A model generated the notes under the pieces. The model was not told the origin of the DNA and made no database searches. It saw only the letters and a program-made list of their open reading frames with translations. Position numbers and translations under genes: made by a program. Of a stretch of DNA of 57,681 nt, positions 52,421 to 57,681 are shown piece by piece (position 1 is the first letter of the stretch; every line of letters begins with the position of its first letter). Source of the stretch: an uncultured Jannaschia sp. (lineage in GTDB: Bacteria > Pseudomonadota > Alphaproteobacteria > Rhodobacterales > Rhodobacteraceae); assembly GCF_947494025.1 (NCBI RefSeq), contig NZ_CANLTQ010000018.1, positions 1-57,681 on the forward strand. Reading direction: 5' to 3'.

Positions 52421-54852
52421 CCGAATGGACGCTCGCCTACGACGGGTTCGATCCGGCGGCGGAGGGGCTGCGCGAGGCGCTCTGCACGCTGGGCAACGGC
52501 GTCTTCGCCACCCGCGGTGCCGGCGAGGAGGCCGAGGCAAGCGACATCCACTATCCCGGCACCTACCTCGCCGGGGGCTTTGATCGGCTGACCACCCAGA
52601 TCGCCGGCCGCGAGATCGAGAACGAGGACCTCGTCAACCTGCCCAACTGGCTGCCGCTCAGCTTCCGCCCCGAGGGCGGCGAGTGGCTGAACCTGCTGGC
52701 GGTCGAGATCCTCGCCTACCGGCAGGAACTCGACCTGCAGGCCGGCGTGCTGCGGCGCAAGCTGCGCGTGCGTGACCACCAGGGGCGCGAGACGTCGCTC
52801 GCCTCCCGGCGGCTCGTCAGCATGGACGCGCCGCATCTGGCGGCGATCGAATGGACGCTCACGGCGGAGAACTGGTCGGGCGGCGTCGAGATCCGCGCCG
52901 CGCTCGACGGGCGGGTGATCAACGCAGGCGTCGAGCGCTACCGCCAGCTCGACGGCAAGCACCTCGTGCCGCTCTCGACCGGAGAGATCGGCGCAGACGC
53001 GGTCTCGCTCGGCGCCCGCACCCGGCAGTCGCATTTGCGCATCGCCGAGGCGGCGCGGACGCAGCTTTTCCGTGGCGACGCACCCATAGACTGCACGCGG
53101 TGGACCGAGCACGAGGACGGCTACGTGGCCCAGACGCTGAGCTTCGAGCTGGCCGAGGGTCAGCCGGTCAAGGTCGAGAAGGTCGTGGCGCTTTACACCT
53201 CGCGCGACCGGGCGATCTCCGAGCCGGCGCTGGCGGCGGCCGAGGCGCTGCGCGAGGCGGGGCGGTTCGACGCGCTGCTCGAACGCCACGCGCTCGCCTG
53301 GTCGCAGCTCTGGCGGCGCTGCGACCTCAGGCTGGAGGGCCATCCGCGCACACAGATGATCCTGCGGCTGCACATCTTTCATCTGCTGCAGACCGTTTCG
53401 CCGCACAGTGTCGAGCTTGACGTGGGCGTGCCGGCACGCGGGCTGCATGGCGAGGCATATCGCGGGCACATCTTCTGGGACGAGCTCTTCATCTTCCCGT
53501 TCCTCAACCTGCGCCTGCCGCAACTCACCCGGGCGCTGCTGCGCTACCGCCACCGCCGCCTGCCTGCGGCGCGGCGGCTGGCGCACGAGGCCGGCTATCG
53601 CGGCGCGATGTATCCCTGGCAAAGCGGCAGCGATGGGCGCGAGGAGACGCAGGTCGTCCATCTCAATCCCAAGTCCGGCCGCTGGCTGCCCGACAACAGC
53701 CAGCTTCAGCGCCACGTCAACGCGGCCATCGCCTACAACGTCTGGCGCTACTACGAGGCGACCGGTGACGCCGAGTTCCTGTCGGTTCGCGGCGCCGAGA
53801 TGCTGATCGAGATCGCCCGGTTCTGGGCCAGCATCGCTGAGCACGACGAGGACGGGCGCTGGCACATAAGAGGCGTGATGGGGCCCGACGAATTCCATGA
53901 CAGGGTGCCCTGGTCGGAGGCGCCGGGGCTCGACGACAACGCCTATACCAACGTCATGGCGGCCTGGGTGCTGGTTCGCGCCGGCGAGGCGCACGACCTG
54001 CTCGAGCCCGACCGGCGCGCCGAGCTCGACGAGACGCTCGGGTTCGCGGCCGAGGAGCGTGCCCTCTGGGACGAGATCAGCCGCAAGCTCATGGTGCCGT
54101 TCCACGACGGCGTCATCAGCCAGTTCGCGGGCTACGAGCGGCTGCAGGAGTTCGACTGGGAGAGCTACGCCGCGAAGTACGGCGACATTCACCGGCTCGA
54201 CCGCATCCTCGAGGCCGAGGGCGACAGCGTGAACCGCTACAAGGCCTCCAAGCAGGCCGACGCGCTGATGCTGTTCTATCTCTTCTCCGCCGAAGAGCTG
54301 GAGGACCTGTTCACCCGGCTCGGCTACGACTTCGATCGCGAGATGATCCCGCGCACGATCGCCTATTACGGCACGCGCACCTCGCATGGCTCGACGCTCA
54401 GTCGCATCGTCCAGTCCTGGGTGCTGGCGCGCTCGGACCGCGGCGGGTCCTGGACGCTGCTCAAGGAGGCGTTGGAGAGCGACATCGCCGACGTTCAGGG
54501 CGGCACGACCGCCGAGGGCATCCATCTCGGCGCCATGGCCGGCACGGTGGACCTGGTGCAGCGCGGCCAGACCGGGCTGGAGATGCGCGGCGACGTGCTG
54601 CGGATCAACCCTTGCCTGCCCGAGGAACTGACCGGCCTGAGGATGCGTATCCGCTACCGCGGGCACTGGCTGGAGATCGCCGCCGATCGCGGCCATCTGA
54701 CGGTTCGGGCGCCCGACGGCTGGAACGGACCAGACCGGATTGTGATCCGCGACCGCGACTATCCGTTTGCGGCAGGCGAGACGCTCGACATTCCCTGCCA
54801 CGCCGAGGACGGCGGCTGGTGCCCGGACACCGCGCGAGGAAACGAGCCATGA
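52417..54852 (+). CDS. GH65-family disaccharide phosphorylase (trehalose/maltose/kojibiose type)
   Basis: An 811-residue inverting phosphorylase. The N-terminal beta-sandwich is about residues 1-290. The (alpha/alpha)6 barrel has HIFWDELFIFPFLNL and the catalytic acid E492 in GVMGPDEFHD. KASKQADALMLFYL and HGSTLSRIVQSWV bind phosphate and sugar. These enzymes release beta-glucose-1-phosphate, which the fused mutase upstream would use. That coupling favours trehalose or maltose as substrate, but the specific sugar cannot be read. GTG start overlaps the previous stop. Confidence 0.92.
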   Translation: MTEWTLAYDGFDPAAEGLREALCTLGNGVFATRGAGEEAEASDIHYPGTYLAGGFDRLTTQIAGREIENEDLVNLPNWLPLSFRPEGGEWLNLLAVEILAYRQELDLQAGVLRRKLRVRDHQGRETSLASRRLVSMDAPHLAAIEWTLTAENWSGGVEIRAALDGRVINAGVERYRQLDGKHLVPLSTGEIGADAVSLGARTRQSHLRIAEAARTQLFRGDAPIDCTRWTEHEDGYVAQTLSFELAEGQPVKVEKVVALYTSRDRAISEPALAAAEALREAGRFDALLERHALAWSQLWRRCDLRLEGHPRTQMILRLHIFHLLQTVSPHSVELDVGVPARGLHGEAYRGHIFWDELFIFPFLNLRLPQLTRALLRYRHRRLPAARRLAHEAGYRGAMYPWQSGSDGREETQVVHLNPKSGRWLPDNSQLQRHVNAAIAYNVWRYYEATGDAEFLSVRGAEMLIEIARFWASIAEHDEDGRWHIRGVMGPDEFHDRVPWSEAPGLDDNAYTNVMAAWVLVRAGEAHDLLEPDRRAELDETLGFAAEERALWDEISRKLMVPFHDGVISQFAGYERLQEFDWESYAAKYGDIHRLDRILEAEGDSVNRYKASKQADALMLFYLFSAEELEDLFTRLGYDFDREMIPRTIAYYGTRTSHGSTLSRIVQSWVLARSDRGGSWTLLKEALESDIADVQGGTTAEGIHLGAMAGTVDLVQRGQTGLEMRGDVLRINPCLPEELTGLRMRIRYRGHWLEIAADRGHLTVRAPDGWNGPDRIVIRDRDYPFAAGETLDIPCHAEDGGWCPDTARGNEP

Positions 54853-55826
54853 GGATCGCCGTGTTCGAGGCCGAGGAATGGGAGCGGCGGGCCTGCCAGA
54901 CGCTGCAGCCGGCACATAGCGTGAGCTGCACGCCCGAGGCGCTGAACGCGCGGAATGCCGAGGCCCATGGCGCGGCCGAGATCGTCAGCACCTTCGTCAA
55001 CTCGCGCCTCGGCGCCGACGTGCTGGCGAACTTCTCCGACCTGAAGCTGATCGCGACCCGATCTACCGGCTACGACCACATCGACCGCGACTGGTGCGCC
55101 GTGCATGACGTCACCATCGCCAACGTGCCCGATTACGGTGATGCGACGGTGGCCGAGCACGCCTTCGCGCTGCTGCTCGCGGTGGCGCGAAACCTGGTCG
55201 AGGCGGTCGAACACACCCGCCACGGCAACTTCTCGCAAAACGGGCTGCGCGGGTTCGAGCTGCGCGGCAAGGTGCTGGGGGTTGTGGGCACCGGGCGGAT
55301 CGGCCGGAAGGTGATCGAGATCGCCGGCGGCTTCGGCATGGAGATCGTGGCGCACGACCTGCATCCCGACGGCGAGGCGGCTGCGCGGCTGGGGTTTCTG
55401 TAGAGCGACGATCTCGACGCGGTGCTGGCGGCGGCGGATGTCCTCACGCTGCACGTGCCGGCGACGCCCGGCGCCGCCAGCCTGATCGGCGACCGCGAAT
55501 TTGCGCTGATGAAGCCCCGCGCGGTGCTGATCAACACCGCGCGGGGCAACGTCGTCGATGTGCCGGCGCTGGTGCGGGCGCTGGCCGAGGGAAGGCTGCG
55601 CGCCGCCGGGCTCGACGTGCTGCCGCAGGAGCCCTTGATCCGCGAGGAGGCGCAGATCTTCCGCGGCGCCTGGTCGAAGGGGCATGACCTCAAGGCGCTG
55701 GTCGCCAACCACGTGCTGCTGCGCTTCCCGAATGTCGTCGTGACGCCGCACACCGCCTACAACACCGAGGCCGGTCACCGCCCTGCCCTGCGCCAGGCCG
55801 AGGCGGTGCCGATCGCGGCGAAGTAG
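54849..55826 (+). pseudogene. D-lactate dehydrogenase-type 2-hydroxyacid dehydrogenase, with internal stop and lost C-terminus
   Basis: The frame begins MRIAVFEAEEWERRACQ (ATGA overlap with GH65), with LIATRSTGYDHID and the NAD motif VGTGRIGRKVIEI near residue 143. At 55401-55403 a TAG replaces the codon after RLGFL, where the family usually has Tyr. The frame goes on with SDDLDAVLAAADVLTLHVPA and the catalytic Arg (LINTARGNVVD), Glu (GLDVLPQEP) and His (TPHTAYNTEAGH) regions. Then homology ends near 55780 and the rest reads as the antisense of the next gene. The enzyme is probably lost. Confidence 0.88.
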
Positions 55827-56260
55827 GCCGCCGTCGGGACGACGATCCATTGCAGCAGGGGCGTCAGGCCGGCGTCGATGACGGGTACGACCGGCATGAT
55901 GTCGCGGTAGGCCCAGGCCGCCCGGATGACGATGTTCAGCCATTCGCTGAAGATCGTGTAGCCGACACCGAACACGAGCGCGACGACGAGGACCCTGTGC
56001 CTGCGTGCCAGGGGCCAGGATGCGTCGCCGACAACGAACAGCGCGAGAAACAGGGCGCTCATGGCGATGAGGAGATCGCCGCCCGTGCAATGCACGACCG
56101 CGAAGACGATCTCGCCCCAGGTGCCCTCCACCCAGATCGTGTAGAGCGGGATATGGGCGGTCTCCCACAGCAGATGACCGACGGCCGAGAACAGGACGTA
56201 GCGGCGGAGCACGGACACCCAGTCGGGGCGTGCATTTTCAAGGAATGTTGCGTCGGTCAT
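55775..56260 (-). CDS. Multi-helix membrane protein of the SCO cluster
   Basis: A 161-residue protein with four predicted helices: VLFSAVGHLLWETAHIPLYT, VVHCTGGDLLIAMSALFLAL, RVLVVALVFGVGYTIFSEWL and LTPLLQWIVVPTAAYFAAIG. Conserved-looking His, Glu and Cys occur within helices (HLLWETAH, HCTGGD), which could ligate metal or haem. I do not recognise the family. The start overlaps the stop of the upstream SCO-like gene (ATGA). Its 3' end abuts the truncated dehydrogenase. Confidence 0.8.
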   Translation of the reverse strand: MTDATFLENARPDWVSVLRRYVLFSAVGHLLWETAHIPLYTIWVEGTWGEIVFAVVHCTGGDLLIAMSALFLALFVVGDASWPLARRHRVLVVALVFGVGYTIFSEWLNIVIRAAWAYRDIMPVVPVIDAGLTPLLQWIVVPTAAYFAAIGTASAWRRAGR

Positions 56261-56940
56261 TCAAAGAACCTCCGGATTCGGTCGAGCGGCCCCGGCTCGG
56301 GAGGATGTGCGTTCGTCAGGCCGTTGATGTAGCGGATCATGTTGACCCGCGCGAAACCCGACCCGTGGAACAGGCCTGCCTCTTGCGCCCCGCGTCCCAG
56401 GACGTAGGCGATCGGCCCCTCCGCGCCACGATCCGACATGCGCGCCCAGTCGGCACGTAGCTCGGCGACGGCGCCGTCCTCGCGGGGAACGAGGTCGAGC
56501 CGGTCGGCGTCGCCCCCGCCCGCGGCCGTCGGGCTTCCGTGCGCCATTACGGTCACGAAGGCGGCCAGGTCGCGCATCAGGGTGTCGTTCACGGCCTCCC
56601 TCACGCGGGCCAGCAGCGCCTGCTGATCGGCGCAAGAGGTCCCGCAGCCCGCGGGCACGAAGCTCAGGACGACAACCTTCTCCTCGAGATCGCGCAAGTC
56701 GAACTCCGTCCCGTCGACGGCTCGCAGCTGCAGGCCGGGTGGGTTGCGCCGGGCGTGCTCGAAGGATGACTCCTTCGCGGCCATCGCCTCGCCCAGTCGG
56801 TCCCCCGGATGGTTGGCCAGCGCGGGCTCGGACATGGCCAGCAGGGCCAGCAGCCCTGCCCTCATCCAGCGCGCCGCACCAGCCGGGTCACGGCGGCCCC
56901 CGGCCTGCTCGGCAAAGGACATGCGGATCCGGGGCATCAT
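56257..56940 (-). CDS. SCO-like thioredoxin-fold exported protein
   Basis: A 227-residue protein with an N-terminal signal-like helix (AGLLALLAMSEPALA). The thioredoxin fold has VVVLSFVPAGCGTSCADQQA, giving C-x3-C as in SCO1/SenC. The later His needed for copper may be in LFHGSGFARV. It is more divergent than its neighbour. The ATG at 56940 overlaps the neighbour's stop (ATGA); an extra upstream Met at 56952 is also in frame. It could deliver copper or act as a thiol-redox partner. Confidence 0.8.
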   Translation of the reverse strand: MMPRIRMSFAEQAGGRRDPAGAARWMRAGLLALLAMSEPALANHPGDRLGEAMAAKESSFEHARRNPPGLQLRAVDGTEFDLRDLEEKVVVLSFVPAGCGTSCADQQALLARVREAVNDTLMRDLAAFVTVMAHGSPTAAGGGDADRLDLVPREDGAVAELRADWARMSDRGAEGPIAYVLGRGAQEAGLFHGSGFARVNMIRYINGLTNAHPPEPGPLDRIRRFFE

Positions 56941-57587
56941 CGGTCCCCCCATGCGCCCATGCGCGCCGAGATCAGGGTGGCCATGTCCTCGGGCGGCTGC
57001 TCCCTCTCCTGGAAGACCGCCTCGAACGTCCCGTCCGGGCGCATCAGGTAGATGTGGCCGGCATGAGCCATCATGTAGCCGTCGGGCGCGGTCTCGTTCT
57101 CCACCCGCTCGTACCAGGTCCGGAAGCTTGCCGCAGCGTCGGTCACCTGTGCCTCGGTGCCGGTCAGCCCGTTCAGGCGCGGGTGGAAGGCGGAGACGTA
57201 GTCCGCCATCACGGGAACGGTGTCGCGGGCCGGATCGACCGTGACGAAGAGCGGCGCCACCGCGTCGGCTCGGGGGCCGAGCAGGTCGAGGACGCCGGCC
57301 ATGTAGGCCAAGGTCGTCGGGCAGACGTCGGGGCAGTGGGTGAAGCCGAAGAAGACGAGCTGCCAGCGCCCGGCGAAATCGGCCTCGGTCACAGCGCGGC
57401 CGGTGTGATCGGTCAGCGAAAACTCCGAACGGATGTCGGCCTCGCCGATGGTCGACGCCAGGGGCGCTGCCGGCAAGGGATCCGTCCGCAGGATCAGCGC
57501 GCCGGCGCCGGCAGCGAGCAGGATCGCGGCCGCGCCGGTCCAGATCGCCAGACGGATGCGCCGGCGGGTGGTCTGTTCTGAGGTCAT
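56937..57587 (-). CDS. SCO1/SenC-type copper chaperone
   Basis: A 216-residue membrane-anchored protein (anchor LAIWTGAAAILLAAGAGALI). The copper site is complete: GFTHCPDVCPTTLA gives C-x3-C, and the His lies in MMAHAGHIYLM. VTVDPARDT is the typical SCO strand. SCO proteins insert copper into the CuA site of cytochrome oxidase or regulate thiol state. It heads the minus-strand operon inside this window, preceded by a hairpin. Confidence 0.93.
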   Translation of the reverse strand: MTSEQTTRRRIRLAIWTGAAAILLAAGAGALILRTDPLPAAPLASTIGEADIRSEFSLTDHTGRAVTEADFAGRWQLVFFGFTHCPDVCPTTLAYMAGVLDLLGPRADAVAPLFVTVDPARDTVPVMADYVSAFHPRLNGLTGTEAQVTDAAASFRTWYERVENETAPDGYMMAHAGHIYLMRPDGTFEAVFQEREQPPEDMATLISARMGAWGDR

Positions 57588-57606
57588 TGTCTCGAACTCG
57601 GGTTGG

Positions 57607-57632
57607 TCCGCCCGGACCGAAGCCCGGGCGGA
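57607..57632 (-). terminator. Hairpin between the last partial gene and the SCO gene
   Basis: TCCGCCCGG (57607-57615) and CCGGGCGGA (57624-57632) form a perfect 9-bp stem with an 8-nt loop. It lies just after the stop of the upstream minus-strand gene. No clear T run is seen. Confidence 0.5.
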
Positions 57633-57638
57633 TTGGTG

Positions 57639-57681
57639 TCAGCCGTCCTGCGGCTCGACTTCCGGTGCGTTCATCTGGTCC
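57639..57681 (-). CDS. 3' end of an unidentified gene (partial)
   Basis: On the minus strand the window edge reads DQMNAPEVEPQDG and a TGA at 57641-57639. The acidic tail is short and cannot be assigned. Genes next to SCO are often other copper chaperones or cytochrome proteins, but nothing here proves that. Confidence 0.4.
   Translation of the reverse strand, partial: DQMNAPEVEPQDG

Noticed and set aside
52240-54915. 891-codon open frame on the minus strand
   Set aside because: Antisense to the GH65 gene, which has complete catalytic motifs.
1-57681. tRNA, rRNA or CRISPR array
   Set aside because: No tRNA-like cloverleaf, rRNA segment or regularly spaced direct repeats were seen on reading both strands.

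Overview
The window is about 57.7 kb of GC-rich DNA whose gene families point to an alphaproteobacterium, most plausibly of the Rhodobacterales; this is an inference, as there is no rRNA or marker gene. I saw no rRNA, tRNA or CRISPR array. Genes are packed tightly, with many ATGA, GTGA or TTGA stop/start overlaps.

Region 1 (1-17.9 kb) is a mobile, defence-rich island. It holds a serine recombinase, an SRAP protein, a three-gene restriction-like cassette (MerR-like HTH, 1038-aa N6-adenine methylase, small PD-(D/E)XK candidate), and a YcaQ-like gene split by an intact IS256-family element. Then come a FitAB-type toxin-antitoxin pair joined by ATGA to a type I hsdR-hsdM-hsdS operon, an IS5-family element in the 3' end of hsdS, an AT-rich GIY-YIG gene, and a DUF433/DUF5615 pair whose toxin is frameshifted.

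Region 2 (18-34.1 kb) is an envelope island. It has a phosphoesterase, two OmpR-type two-component systems, and a translationally coupled lipid-modification operon (LpxB-N domain, ArnT-like GT39, GT2, PAP2). It also has a YbhN/LPG-synthase-like protein, a PepSY-like exported protein, a DedA-PAP2-LssY fusion, a DedA protein, two paralogous four-repeat membrane proteins and two small exported proteins. Five copies of one operator (ATTRCN-N4-TGYAATCC-N3-CGACAG, fixed spacing) sit upstream of five of these genes and point towards them. I infer a local regulon, possibly run by the PepSY-linked two-component system.

Region 3 (34.1-34.9 kb) has no confident intact gene. It holds a nested inverted repeat and an IS3-family remnant.

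Region 4 (34.9-55.8 kb) joins metal handling to carbon-store use. Two tandem ECF sigma factors carry the same C-terminal Cys pattern (C-x2-C-x7-C-x-C), recalling metal-sensing CorE-type sigmas. A minus-strand run follows: Cys-rich peptide, copper-type P-type ATPase, DUF2933, methyltransferase, GlgX, archaeal-type GAPDH, glucan phosphorylase. Beyond lie an exported protein with an FNR/FixK-type box, PfkB kinase, APC permease, DUF5676 pair, lactate permease, and an SDR / HAD-OtsB fusion / GH65 / broken D-lactate dehydrogenase operon. Five ECF-like promoters (YGTAAY-N16/17-CGTC) precede these units, suggesting one metal- or redox-linked sigma regulon.

Region 5 (55.8 kb to end) is a minus-strand cluster with two SCO-type thioredoxin-fold proteins, a membrane protein, and the 3' end of one more gene.
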